Below, piece after piece: positions 17,316 through 26,694 of a stretch of 64,000 bases of DNA; position 1 is the stretch's first letter, and every line of letters starts with the position of its first letter. Under the pieces are notes generated by a model, which worked only from the letters and a program-made list of their open reading frames with translations, did not search any database and was not told the origin of the DNA. Source of the stretch: an uncultured Rubripirellula sp. (lineage in GTDB: Bacteria; Planctomycetota; Planctomycetia; Pirellulales; Pirellulaceae); contig CALJHC010000011.1 of assembly GCA_938075415.1 (NCBI GenBank), forward strand, positions 1 through 64,000, given 5' to 3'. A program made the position numbers and the translations under genes.

Positions 17316-18226
17316 CGAACAACAAACACATCCACTGGGTGCGGCGCCAGCACTCTACCCTCATGACGACGACTAATTGCCTTTAAATAGTCCAATACTT
17401 TCCGAAAGATCGGCGCCGGAAGGCTTTCACTGTCTGACTGAATAATAAAGTCAAAAGTGAGTCGACCTTGTAAGCAGCCGAGGTCGAAGCAATCGGTGAC
17501 GTCGACCTCCGCATCCACACGCGATTTTGTGAACATGGTTCCCGTGTCCTGCAGGTGCCGCTCCAGCTCAGCACTGAACCAGATAGGATCCTCTCCGTGA
17601 CCCTGCCAGAAACAATCCGCCAAGAGGTTCAGCTCAGCCTTGGGCGCCTGAAATATAACCAACTCGCCATCCACTGCGACATTTTTAATCAAGGCTCGCA
17701 ATGAAACTGCGGGGTCGGCGAAATAATAAAGGGAATGAACGACGTGAGTGAGATCCATCTTCTCAACCCACTGATGTGTTTCTACGGTCTCTTCTAGCAC
17801 CAGCAACTCACTCGAGTTGGTATTCAAGCGAACATACTCCTCACGAAACCGCTCGCAGGCCACGGGATTGGGGTCGATCCCTGTGTAATGCATGCTGCTA
17901 TTCGAACCAGAACTCTCAATCTGCTCGGCAAGCCTCTCAATCAAAGGAAGATCCAGTATCCCACTTCCACAACCGACGCTCAGCACGCGAAACGGACCCC
18001 GCGCACCCAACCCCTTTTCTGACCATCGCTGAATCTGATTGCCACCAAAATGCTGTAGCCATTGGAGGACTTGTGCCTGCTGGTTACTTTGACCTTCGAA
18101 ATACTCGTGCGATTGATCAAACCTTTGATCAGAAAGCGAAATTGGTTGAAAATCGTGCAGAAGGTGTTTTAGGTCATTCAGCATCGGGTCTATGACTTGG
18201 ATTCGGAGTAGATGGACCAGGAGCAA
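17261..18226 (-). CDS. Histamine N-methyltransferase-like SAM methyltransferase
   Basis: 321 residues from a TTG at 18226; ATG 18184 (307 residues) is more likely. The SAM site is VLSVGCGSGILDLPLI, followed by YTGIDPNPVACERF. The middle and end follow human HNMT by recall: DLTHVVHSLYYFADPAVSL against DFIHMIQMLYYVKDIPATL; a W-F-S-x-E-L helix against I-T-S-D-D-L; DVTDCF against DISDCF; LTFDFI against LLWDFL; and a final GRVLAP...VFVV against GKVLFN...FIVI. HNMT methylates the imidazole ring nitrogen of histamine. It is convergent to the EgtD group with overlapping 3' ends. An imidazole-methylating role is an attractive inference, not shown. Confidence 0.75.
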   Translation of the reverse strand: MLLVHLLRIQVIDPMLNDLKHLLHDFQPISLSDQRFDQSHEYFEGQSNQQAQVLQWLQHFGGNQIQRWSEKGLGARGPFRVLSVGCGSGILDLPLIERLAEQIESSGSNSSMHYTGIDPNPVACERFREEYVRLNTNSSELLVLEETVETHQWVEKMDLTHVVHSLYYFADPAVSLRALIKNVAVDGELVIFQAPKAELNLLADCFWQGHGEDPIWFSAELERHLQDTGTMFTKSRVDAEVDVTDCFDLGCLQGRLTFDFIIQSDSESLPAPIFRKVLDYLKAISRRHEGRVLAPHPVDVFVVRQSDDSTTQPDARLACSP

Positions 18227-18627
18227 CGTTTGTCAAACTCGCTGAATGTTCTTCGGTCGGCAACCCCGAGTCATCAAAAAATAGACTGCTGATGATTGCC
18301 TGAAAGAACCGTCTAGCGTCACACTCTACTTGCTGCGGTCGATCAATGATCGACAAAGGCCAGAGGAACTAAAGAGCGAACTCAATGAATGCGAAAAGTC
18401 GATGGCTAGTCCTACCTAGCATGAACGACGCAACGTGAAACGCATCCACAATCCATTGCTGATGAACTCGCAGTGCGTTGTCGAGACACGAAGATTGGGA
18501 CGGAGATCCAACGAGGACTCGCAAAACATTCAATCACTCAAAACCCTTGACTTCGTTATCGCATCATCCACCGAGAAAATTCCCGATCCCGAGAACTGAT
18601 GTTCTTGCGAGAGCGGTACCATCCGAC
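18227..18627. other. Intergenic, no gene seen
   Basis: About 400 bp upstream of the HNMT-like gene. It should contain its promoter, but I recognised none. Short frames here look random. Confidence 0.35.
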
Positions 18628-19409
18628 TTAGTTGCGTTTCTTGATATGAAGCCTGTGCGATTCGTCAATCACGAGAGAACCCCAATGCAGTGACAACCAC
18701 AAACCTCTTTTAATCAAATCACTTCGAAAACCACGCGAATCTTGCTCGGCGGGTGCAACAAGGAAATCTTTACAACGCCATAGGGTATTGGTTCGACCAG
18801 TGGCGTTGGCGGAGTGGAGGTGATACGACTCCAAGCCGTCTTCAGCAGGCAAATCATTCGACTTATTTCCCATCACCCGCTCAGCTTCTGCAATGATGAT
18901 CTTGAAGTCTTCATCATCCAGCTTGAGAGTCAATGTCATCCGGCTTGAGAGTCAATCCCCGCATGGCGTAGGTGAGTGCCTTCAACGGTCGCCGATTTCC
19001 CAAAAACACTTGCGATATTTCACTTATCAGCCACACTTTTCCTAAGGTCGCCTCCACATCGAGTTCCATCAAACGCAGCCCGTCAACGGTCTTTCCTTCA
19101 ACGACCAACTGATGTGCCAACCTGGTAAAAGTTCTCCCCAAGGCCCCTTTTTTCCTTGGGTCTCAAACCAAGCCACCGCAGCATCGATACCTTTCTGCTG
19201 AGCCAGCGAATACAAACGTTGATCTTGATTCCTACGGACAGGACTTGGCATTTTGATTGCTGCCCGGTCGCGATATGGGTCAACTCGTTGGTCAAGGCAA
19301 CGACGGCACTCCAAACATCACTTCCTCCATACGAATCGCCTCGACTACAGCCATTCACGGTCGGCCATTCCAACGGCTTGTTGGTAAACAAGCTCACCCT
19401 TCGCAGCAA
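18628..19409 (-). pseudogene. Decayed serine hydrolase-like gene with TPR-like tail
   Basis: Three minus-strand frames each carry part of one plausible protein. 5' to 3' they read SYGGSDVWSAVVALTNELTH, RLYSLAQQKGIDAAVAWFET, then LVVEGKTVDGLRLMELDVEA and ALTYAMRGLTLKPDD. The last break is explained exactly: a 22-bp tandem duplication (18914-18935 and 18936-18957) shifts the frame. Removing one copy joins RGLTLKPDD to EDFKIIIAEAERVMG, a natural TPR-like ending. The parent was probably a secreted beta-lactamase-fold serine hydrolase with a C-terminal helical tail, judged from the VALTNE strand typical of the end of that domain. The 5' part beyond 19409 is not recognisable. The boundaries are approximate. 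Confidence 0.6.
18914..18957 (+). repeat. 22-bp tandem duplication inside the pseudogene
   Basis: TCATCCAGCTTGAGAGTCAA plus TG at 18914-18935 is repeated at 18936-18957 with two base differences. The unit is not a multiple of three and causes a frameshift in the minus-strand reading. Confidence 0.95.
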
Positions 19410-19967
19410 CTAGCACTGACCGGGAAAACAATCCTGCTTACGCAGTAGCACGACACAACGGATGAATCGCTGACGACTGATCAGGTCCGACTTTCTGATA
19501 ACCTGTTGGTAAGGGTGATCGCGGATCAGGTTTCCCAACCTCTTCAGGCGAGGCAACCAACCCTCAAAGGATGAGCATGAGGAATGCAGCAAACCGAAGA
19601 TTCGATTTCATCCTGCTCGAGTTCATTTCAATTCCAGTAAATGGAACAACATCCCAGAATCAGGATCGTTTCAAATCACTGTCAGGAAACTCAAGCCCTT
19701 TTCCAACGGCACGAACGAATTTCGACTGCTTGCCGGGATTATCATGACTGCCAGTAGACTTTCGACGTTAAAGGTCCGCGCTGCAAGGCGCCACGAGATT
19801 AAGGCACCGTTGATACGAATCAAAGCACGATGGCCCCGGATTGAGGCAAGGCGTTGGATTGAGGCATGGCATCAGGTCAAGGCATCAGGTGGTGAATCCA
19901 TCAAACGATGCCTCTCGAACTTGACACCCCTCTACTGTTTCTAATCTACCCACATAGGAAGTCTCCG
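19410..19967. other. Intergenic with imperfect tandem duplications
   Basis: 558 bp between the pseudogene and the propeller gene. It holds an imperfect 18-bp duplication (19838-19855 and 19856-19873, starting GGATTGAGGCAAGGC and GGATTGAGGCATGGC) and a 13-bp one beginning GGCATCAGGT at 19868 and 19881. A 66-codon basic frame at 19744-19944 consists largely of these repeats and is not called as a gene. Confidence 0.5.
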
Positions 19968-21320
19968 ATGCTCCTCAGCCCATCAATGTTTCTCAAGTGC
20001 AGTTTCTACGCGATAATTGCAAGTGGAATGCTTGTTCCAGCAGCAAACTCTCTGCGTGCCGAGCAGGTATCTCAATTCCGAGGCCCAGTAGGAAACGGCG
20101 TTCTACCATCGTCCTTGCCGGATTCGTGGGGTGAGGGTGAGAATGTTCGTTGGTCTGTGGATGTGGCGGGTGGAGGTTGGTCCTCGCCAGTCATTGCCGG
20201 CGACTTGGTTTTTCTGACAACCGCGACTGCCGAAGGCGAGTCAGGTCCAAAAGGCTTTGGTGAGGGCGTCCAATCGATGGGTTCGTTCTTCCGATCGAAG
20301 GCACCTGATAAAGACTACAACTTCGAAGTGCATTGTTTCAAGATATCTGATGGAGAGCTGGTTTGGAAAAAGGAAGTTGTCACACGAAAGCCTCCCTTTA
20401 AGGTCCATCCATCGAATTCTTATGCGACCGAATCACCCGTGACGGACGGGGCCAACATCTACGCTTACTTTGCGGCGATTGGAACTGTGGCTTGTTTGGA
20501 TTTGGAGGGAAATCAAATTTGGACTCGTGAACTCGGGGCATTCAAAACCGGAAACGATTTCGGCACTGGCAGCTCTCTGGCGTACAGCGAAGGACTGGTC
20601 TTCATCCAATGCGACAATGAAAACGATTCGTTTGTCTGTGCACTCAGCTCGAAAACTGGTGAGGACGTGTGGCGTGATGAGCGGGATAGTCGCACCAGCT
20701 GGAGTTCACCTGTTATTTGGAAGAACAAATTCAGGACCGAGCTTGTGACTTGCGGCAGTGGGAAAGTGACCAGTTACGAACCATCGACTGGAAAAGTCCT
20801 TTGGTTCCTCAACAACATGGGCGGATCCTTCAGCGCTTCTCCGACCTTTGACGAGGAGCGGATCTATCTGGGCCAGAGTGGCCGAAACAGTCGTGGTCCA
20901 CTTGTCGCGGTCAACGCCAAAGCGTCCGGCGAACTGGATTTCAACTCAATCGGTGACGATGGACTTGCTTGGGTTGAGGAATCAGCAGGTCCAGGCATGT
21001 GCTCCCCCGTGGTTCTTGATGGACGCGTCTATGTTTTGGCACGCAGCATTCTCAGTTGCTACGACTCGACGTCCGGCGAGCGTTTGTACCGAGAGCGCCT
21101 CAAGAATGCTTCGAGTGTGACTGCGTCTTTGTGGGCAGTCGGTGGCAATGTCTTCACTCTCAACGAGTCGGGCGAAACATCGGTTATCAAATCCAGCAAC
21201 GAGTTTGACTTAGCTGGGTCTAATTCGATTGAGGGTCTGTTTTGGTCAACACCTACCGCGACTGAAACGGATTTGCTGATTCGAAGTTCGGACAAATTGC
21301 ATTGCATCCGTGACTTCTAA
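19968..21320 (+). CDS. Secreted PQQ-like beta-propeller protein
   Basis: 450 residues from ATG 19968, chosen because AGGAAG lies 7 bp upstream and it yields a clean signal peptide (MLLSPSMFLKC...ANSLRAEQ); an upstream in-frame ATG at 19908 has none. The mature protein is a WD-like/PQQ-type propeller with repeated blades of the form VACLDLEGNQIWTRELG, VCALSSKTGEDVWRDE, VTSYEPSTGKVLWF and LSCYDSTSGERLY. It starts with Q-F-R-G-P-V-G-N-G, the usual opening of planctomycete outer membrane-type propeller proteins. These act as scaffolds or, with PQQ, as dehydrogenases. No calcium/PQQ active-site motif was identified, so a binding role is more likely. It stands alone. Confidence 0.8.
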   Translation: MLLSPSMFLKCSFYAIIASGMLVPAANSLRAEQVSQFRGPVGNGVLPSSLPDSWGEGENVRWSVDVAGGGWSSPVIAGDLVFLTTATAEGESGPKGFGEGVQSMGSFFRSKAPDKDYNFEVHCFKISDGELVWKKEVVTRKPPFKVHPSNSYATESPVTDGANIYAYFAAIGTVACLDLEGNQIWTRELGAFKTGNDFGTGSSLAYSEGLVFIQCDNENDSFVCALSSKTGEDVWRDERDSRTSWSSPVIWKNKFRTELVTCGSGKVTSYEPSTGKVLWFLNNMGGSFSASPTFDEERIYLGQSGRNSRGPLVAVNAKASGELDFNSIGDDGLAWVEESAGPGMCSPVVLDGRVYVLARSILSCYDSTSGERLYRERLKNASSVTASLWAVGGNVFTLNESGETSVIKSSNEFDLAGSNSIEGLFWSTPTATETDLLIRSSDKLHCIRDF

Positions 21321-21865
21321 TCGTGTGTCACACCACCGATTCCACACTCGATGTGAAGCGTCTGAGCACTCATTACGTGGTGAATTCCTAACGTTTCACC
21401 TTTTCAGGCAGGATCTCTCTCACACCGGACAGAGAGGTTTCGACCGCGGGTGGTTCTGAGGCACTTACCTCGATTCATTCTGTCCGAATTTCTTTCTTGC
21501 TCCATTCTGGAGCTGATATTTGCATGTACCGAATCGAAAGCTTTCCCGCGAGTTAGCGAGAGGAAATTGCCACACGACTTTCTCAGGCAGCTCAGAGTCG
21601 TGTTTTCGGATATTACCATCTGTGCAGGCATTTCCTCCAAACAGGCTAGGCATACCCACGTTCCAGTCAGATTTAGCTTGCCCAGATGCATCGAATCAAC
21701 CATACCCTTAGGGCAGGCAAAACGCATTCCGGAAGGGAGTGGAATATCCACTACCGCTGAGGCAGCCACACATGATGGCCTTCTTGCAATAGAAAAACGG
21801 CAACTAGCGAGCGACTCAATGCCACTTCGAAGGGCCATCATCCATATTTAGAGCAGGATTTAAGT
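21321..21865. other. Intergenic region with undecided open frames
   Basis: 545 bp upstream of rfbB. Two long overlapping frames, 21404-21841 minus (145 codons, with F-A-C-P and V-C-L-A-C) and 21450-21851 plus (133 codons), compete. Neither shows a family I recognise nor a good ribosome site, so no gene is called. Confidence 0.35.
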
Positions 21866-22942
21866 GTGAATAATTGTCGGGTTTTGGTGACCGGTGGTGC
21901 TGGCTTCATTGGGTCTAATCTGATCCATCACCTTCTGAATACTACCGACGCAACCGTTTTAAACGTCGACAAGTTGACCTACGCAGGCAACTTGCATTCC
22001 TTGGCTGCGATCGAATCGGATGCCCGATACCATTTCCTGCAAGCAGACATCTGCAACATGGAGAGCATCCAGCAAGCCTTTGCGAAATTCCAGCCTTCGG
22101 TTGTCATGCACCTCGCTGCTGAAAGTCATGTTGATCGATCCATCGATGGCCCCTCTGCTTTCATCGAAACCAACATTGCCGGAACTTATACCATGCTGCA
22201 GTGTGCGCTGGAGCATTGGCGCAATCTGAGGGCAGGTGACCAGGGCCAGTTTCGTTTCCACCACATCTCGACAGATGAAGTGTTTGGCAGCTTGGGAGCA
22301 GATGGATATTTTCTGGAAACAACTCCTTATGATCCGCGCAGTCCATACTCAGCCAGCAAGGCGAGCAGTGACCACTTAGTTCGGTCATGGTTTCACACCT
22401 ACGGCTTACCAACGCTGATCACCAATTGTTCCAACAACTATGGACCGTTTCAGTTCCCAGAAAAGTTGATCCCACTGGTTCTATTGAACGCGATGGCCCG
22501 AAAACCTCTGCCAATTTACGGCAAAGGTGACAATATCCGCGACTGGCTTCATGTAGACGATCACGTGAAGGCGCTTTGGACAGTGATCAAGGGAGGCGTG
22601 CCGGGTCGCACCTATAACATTGGTGGAAACATGGAGCGCACAAACCTGCAAGTGGTTCAGACGCTATGTAAAATCCTCGACGATCAGCGACCTCACCAAG
22701 ATGGATCCTATGCTGACCTAATTGAGTTTGTGGCCGATCGCCCGGGGCACGACAAACGCTACGCAATTGACGCCTCGCGAATCAAGGACGAGTTAGGCTG
22801 GGAACCGGCAGAAACGTTCGAAAGCGGAATCGAAAAAACGATTCACTGGTACTTGCGTAACGAACCTTGGTGGCGACCAATTCGCGAAGGTACCTACACC
22901 GGTAAACGATTAGGACTTAGCAATTCACGGAGCACATCATGA
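21866..22942 (+). CDS. rfbB: dTDP-glucose 4,6-dehydratase
   Basis: 358 residues from a GTG start, with AGGA about 8 bp upstream. It is an extended short-chain dehydrogenase with the Rossmann motif [11 protein letters not shown] at the N-terminus, [11 protein letters not shown], and the catalytic YSASK with nearby Asn/Asp residues, all typical of RfbB/RmlB. It converts dTDP-glucose to dTDP-4-keto-6-deoxyglucose in the cytoplasm using bound NAD. It overlaps rfbA by 4 bp (ATGA), so the pair is translationally coupled. The length matches the family. No rfbC or rfbD follows, so the pathway continues elsewhere in the genome. Confidence 0.95.
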   Translation: MNNCRVLVTGGAGFIGSNLIHHLLNTTDATVLNVDKLTYAGNLHSLAAIESDARYHFLQADICNMESIQQAFAKFQPSVVMHLAAESHVDRSIDGPSAFIETNIAGTYTMLQCALEHWRNLRAGDQGQFRFHHISTDEVFGSLGADGYFLETTPYDPRSPYSASKASSDHLVRSWFHTYGLPTLITNCSNNYGPFQFPEKLIPLVLLNAMARKPLPIYGKGDNIRDWLHVDDHVKALWTVIKGGVPGRTYNIGGNMERTNLQVVQTLCKILDDQRPHQDGSYADLIEFVADRPGHDKRYAIDASRIKDELGWEPAETFESGIEKTIHWYLRNEPWWRPIREGTYTGKRLGLSNSRSTS

Positions 22943-23832
22943 ATCGAAAAGGAATCGTCCTTGCCGGTGGTTCCGGAACCCGCCTACACCCGGTAACACC
23001 TGGCGTCAGCAAGCAGTTGTTACCAATCTACGACAAACCGATGGTGTATTACCCAATTTCTGTGCTGATGTTGGCTGGGATCCGAGAGATACTATTGATA
23101 TCCACTCCGGAAGATCTTCCCTCCTACAAGCGAGTGCTAGGGGACGGCAGTCGCTTTGGCATCGAACTGAGTTATGCCGAACAGGCAAAGCCCGAAGGGC
23201 TTGCGCAGGCTTTTCTGATCGGTGAAGAGTTTATTGGAGAATCACCAGTGACTCTGGTGCTCGGCGACAACATCTTTTATGGGCAAGGCTTAACCCCGAA
23301 ACTTCAAGCCATCGCAAACCAATCGGTTGGTGCAACCGTCTTCGGCTACCAGGTTGCTGACCCGGAACGGTTTGGCGTTGTGGAAATGGATAGGGAGAAC
23401 CGAGCCATCTCAATCGACGAGAAACCGGAACATCCAAAGTCCTCGCTAGCCGTTACTGGACTTTACTTCTACGACAATCAGGTGGTGGAGATCGCTAAAT
23501 CAATCAAGCCCTCAGCTCGCGGTGAGCTTGAAATCACGTCGGTAAACCAAGCCTATCTTGAAAAAGGTGAATTATCAGTTCAAGTTCTAGGTCGCGGTTA
23601 CGCATGGCTCGACACCGGCACTCATGAATCGCTACTAGAGGCATCAATGTACGTCAAGACCGTCGAGCATCACCAAGGCTACAAGGTCGCCTGCCTCGAA
23701 GAAATTGCACTCAATAATCATTGGATCACCAAGCAGACCATTGAACGTTTTCTTCCAAGTAATCCTAACAACGGGTACTCACGCTATTTAAGGTCAATAA
23801 TTGAAAAGCCTGCAAAGCATAAAGGGTACTGA
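22939..23832 (+). CDS. rfbA: Glucose-1-phosphate thymidylyltransferase
   Basis: 297 residues. It has the nucleotidyltransferase signature [13 protein letters not shown], followed by [16 protein letters not shown], the VLGDNIFYG metal-binding loop, the [10 protein letters not shown] substrate loop and [13 protein letters not shown], all diagnostic for RfbA/RmlA. It makes dTDP-glucose from glucose-1-phosphate and dTTP, the substrate of the upstream rfbB product. Start ATG 22939 overlaps the rfbB stop. Its length is normal. It is the last gene of the two-gene unit, and a strong hairpin follows about 500 bp later. Confidence 0.95.
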   Translation: MNRKGIVLAGGSGTRLHPVTPGVSKQLLPIYDKPMVYYPISVLMLAGIREILLISTPEDLPSYKRVLGDGSRFGIELSYAEQAKPEGLAQAFLIGEEFIGESPVTLVLGDNIFYGQGLTPKLQAIANQSVGATVFGYQVADPERFGVVEMDRENRAISIDEKPEHPKSSLAVTGLYFYDNQVVEIAKSIKPSARGELEITSVNQAYLEKGELSVQVLGRGYAWLDTGTHESLLEASMYVKTVEHHQGYKVACLEEIALNNHWITKQTIERFLPSNPNNGYSRYLRSIIEKPAKHKGY

Positions 23833-24340
23833 ACCAGTTGCGAAATGCTCAGAAAAAGTCACCCATGAAAATCTGCTCGAACTACATGATCAAAATAGAC
23901 ACCGTTGGATAATCCGTTCATTGCGGGCATAGAGATTTTCCACGTTTCACAGGCTGTAACGTGAGGAAACCTTGGAGTTGACGGAGACCTTTCTGATTAT
24001 CCGACGTACTGGGCAATGAATCAGTCCTCCCCAACCAACGGAAGATTGAAATAGATAACCGGCTTGACCGAACTCATCAAATGCAGGTCCATCCCGCAAA
24101 TATTTCTTCAGCAAGCTTGGTCCCCAAGAAAACCGCACCACCGCATGCGTCTCCGTAGTGCCCAACATCTCGCTTCCAAGACTTGGTGATGCCTTCAGTT
24201 ACATGATGCTTATTGGCGTTGCAGCAAGCAACCGTTCAAAGCTTCGTCTTGAAGCTGACTTCGACACTGCTTTTCTTTCGTAACTAAAACACCAGCTGAC
24301 GGTGGAAGCCTTTCCACTTGTTTTCTGAATGTTAAGCAAA
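23833..24340. other. Intergenic, no convincing gene
   Basis: 508 bp after rfbA. A 73-codon minus frame (23947-24168) shows no family features. Nothing else was recognised before the terminator at 24342. Confidence 0.35.
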
Positions 24341-24341
24341 A

Positions 24342-24379
24342 AAAACGCCAGAGCATTGAAGTCAATGCTCTGACGTTTT
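24342..24379 (+). terminator. Long hairpin terminator, likely bidirectional
   Basis: The sequence from 24342 to 24379 folds into an 18-bp stem around GCATTGA-AG-TCAATGC with one mismatch (C24348/A24373). It has A-run and T-run flanks (AAAACG...CGTTTT), as for a rho-independent terminator usable from both strands. Confidence 0.8.
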
Positions 24380-24440
24380 CATCTCGCATTGGATTGCGCC
24401 GTGGATGCGGCGAATCGATACGAAGTTCTCGCGAACCAGG

Positions 24441-24475
24441 AAAAAAAATGGGCCGGCGTCATTAACACCGGCCCA
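24441..24475 (-). terminator. Rho-independent terminator of the peroxidase gene
   Basis: TGGGCCGG (24449-24456) pairs with CCGGCCCA (24468-24475), preceded by eight A on the plus strand. Read on the minus strand this is a GC-rich stem followed by a T-run, 95 bp after the peroxidase stop codon. Confidence 0.85.
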
Positions 24476-24570
24476 CTATGTTGCTCGACTATCTATTCCC
24501 AACGAAAGGGCTACCCAGGAATAGTAATCGGACAAGTCTCTCTTATCCAATCCTTGGTCAGATCATCCTA

Positions 24571-26694
24571 TTAATCCTCGAGAGGTCCTTTGTGGTTTTC
24601 CGTAGTCAAACCACCTTCTTCAAGAATTTCGTCAAATTCCCGGATCTGACGATTACCCGAAAGACCATTCCGGCCAGTTGCTTCCATGTAGACAATCTGA
24701 TCGTCACCATTCTCCGATGCACCGTTGGCGATCGTGATGCTTGGGTGATCAAACGGTGCAGCCGAAATCACTGCGTCGTCATCTGTCAAGGTGTGCAAGA
24801 AGGCAATCAAAGAGTCAATCTTTGAAGGATCATCTCGCAACAACTTGATTCCGTTGACATCTGGAGATCGGTCTGCTTCGTTCGCGAAGTTGCCACCGCG
24901 AACGTAGAATTCAATGACCTCTCTCAGGCTTTTCATGCTTCCGTTGTGCATGTAAGGGGCGGTGTACTCGATGTTACGAAGAGTGTTCGTCTTGAACGCA
25001 CCGTTAACAGCCGCGTACTCGGGGGCAACACCGCTTCGGAGGGTGTCAGATATAGGCTCCCCACCGTGAGTGCCGCCGTTTCCGATATCCTTCGCGGTTG
25101 GGCTTACCCCAATGTTGTAGAAACCGGAATCGTAGGTTTTCACTACATCACCGAATTGCATCTTCATCTGCTCGACCGATTCCTCAGCGAACGTTGCACC
25201 GGCGAAGAAAGGACCATGATGACAGCCTGCACATCCGCCTTCGTTCAAGAAGATGCTCAGACCTTCTTTTTCCTGATCAGTGAATCCTCTTCGGAAGCCA
25301 GATCGTGCAAACGCATCGTACTTGGTGTTATCAGGAATCAAAGTTCGCTCGTAGAGCATGATACTGACACCCCAGAAAAGTGAGAAGTTCTCTTCCATCT
25401 GGGTGTGATCACCTTCACCAACGACTCCTGCTTGGTGCCATTCAGGCTTGAATGCAACTCGCACCAAGTCAGCATAAGATTTACCGTTGAGGTAACCGGA
25501 TCCCAGGACGCTGTCCTCGGGATGCACCTCTTGCTGTGCCAACGGTGACAGAGTCAGCATCTTTTGCCCTAAATCGGCGAAGGTACGGCCGATGAAGCTA
25601 GTTTCGATTGCGTCCAATGGTGGCCCAACGGCTTGTGATGCCAACGCGGCATTTTCAATCGAGATCGAAACTTGCGAAGCATTCCCAATATCGTCTGCCC
25701 TCCAAACTTTGGCATCAACATCCATATCACCATGTTCGTTGACTCCGTTGAACGTATTCTTTGCACGACCATCCCAAAGAAGTTTTTTGTGGTAAACAGC
25801 TCCGTAGGTGGTTGGCGCATTTCGACCAGTCACGGTCCGATGGCGTGTTCCAGCTTCTGTGAACAAAGCGGTTTCCTCGGAGATCCCGCCGTTTTCCGCC
25901 GACTCCAAGTCACCATTTTCTACAGCCGAATACTTCTCACCAAGTGGGAGGAGGCTGTTGTAGAGCTTGCGTGTCGCTCCGGACGAACCAACGACATCAT
26001 CATTGTCACGGAGAATGTTATCTTCGTGGTCGCTCATTTCCACAGGTTCACCAGCGATGAACTCAGAATCCGGGAAGTTAATGGTACGCTTCAGAGGATC
26101 AACTTTGGCGTGGAACGGAAACATTTCCGAACTCAGCTTCTTGTTTGGACCGTAGAAGGCATCGTCATCAAAATCTGGTGACTGAGCCGAGGCGAATCCG
26201 CCAGGAGCCACGGTATTTTGAGTTCGTGCGTCAACGCCGAATGAAGAGTGACAAGTTGCACAGGCGACAACCCCGTCACTGCCCATCTGTTGATCCCAAA
26301 ACAATGCTTTTCCCAGAGCGATGGCAGCGGCTTCGTCTGCGACGTACGCGCTAACATCGAGCGATGGCAAGGACAATGTCTCCAAAGCTTTGGGGGCTGC
26401 GGAGAATTCCGATGAAGTGATGCGTGGAATTCTTGAAGTCGAGCGGCGATTCCCATCAGGAGGCGTAGCGAAGAGGCCTGTGGTGAAGGGTTGAGAACCT
26501 TCAAATGGCGTCGTGTTCAATGCTTCGGCTCGGGCCGGCCTTTGTACCGGAGCTGGTGCGGCTGCAACGGGTCTAGAAACTCGAGGTGAACGTGCTGTCC
26601 TCCCTCGTCGTTGCGCCTCAGTTACTTGGCTCGTGCTGATTGCACACAAGATTGCTAAAGCAACCTTGCTGCGTGAAAGTCGATAAATTCTCAT
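24571..26694 (-). CDS. Di-haem cytochrome c peroxidase/MauG-like protein
   Basis: 707 residues from ATG 26694, with AGGGAA upstream. A signal peptide (about 1-27, ending VTEAQ) is followed by an Arg/Pro/Ala-rich stretch (28-60). Two c-type haem sites are visible: C145-A-T-C148-H149 and C488-A-G-C491-H492, each inside family context (LGKALFWDQQMGSDGVVACATCH and GCAGCHHGPFF). A late ALRNIEYTAPYMHNGSMKSL motif, with the distal Met/His region, is typical of this superfamily. It is larger than classical CcpA peroxidases (about 330 residues) because of an insertion between the haems. It would act in the periplasm, reducing peroxide or oxidising a protein or small molecule. A terminator follows. It stands alone. 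Confidence 0.85.
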   Translation of the reverse strand: MRIYRLSRSKVALAILCAISTSQVTEAQRRGRTARSPRVSRPVAAAPAPVQRPARAEALNTTPFEGSQPFTTGLFATPPDGNRRSTSRIPRITSSEFSAAPKALETLSLPSLDVSAYVADEAAAIALGKALFWDQQMGSDGVVACATCHSSFGVDARTQNTVAPGGFASAQSPDFDDDAFYGPNKKLSSEMFPFHAKVDPLKRTINFPDSEFIAGEPVEMSDHEDNILRDNDDVVGSSGATRKLYNSLLPLGEKYSAVENGDLESAENGGISEETALFTEAGTRHRTVTGRNAPTTYGAVYHKKLLWDGRAKNTFNGVNEHGDMDVDAKVWRADDIGNASQVSISIENAALASQAVGPPLDAIETSFIGRTFADLGQKMLTLSPLAQQEVHPEDSVLGSGYLNGKSYADLVRVAFKPEWHQAGVVGEGDHTQMEENFSLFWGVSIMLYERTLIPDNTKYDAFARSGFRRGFTDQEKEGLSIFLNEGGCAGCHHGPFFAGATFAEESVEQMKMQFGDVVKTYDSGFYNIGVSPTAKDIGNGGTHGGEPISDTLRSGVAPEYAAVNGAFKTNTLRNIEYTAPYMHNGSMKSLREVIEFYVRGGNFANEADRSPDVNGIKLLRDDPSKIDSLIAFLHTLTDDDAVISAAPFDHPSITIANGASENGDDQIVYMEATGRNGLSGNRQIREFDEILEEGGLTTENHKGPLED

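Noticed and set aside
19744..19944. 66-codon basic frame before the propeller gene
   Set aside because: Most of it is made of intergenic imperfect repeats, and it overlaps the true upstream region of the propeller gene.
21404..21851. Overlapping 145-codon minus and 133-codon plus frames upstream of rfbB, the former with Cys pairs
   Set aside because: The two exclude each other, the Cys spacing fits no zinc ribbon I know, and neither has a good start.
23947..24168. 73-codon minus frame after rfbA
   Set aside because: No recognisable family. It might be a decayed fragment, but there is no alignment to support it.
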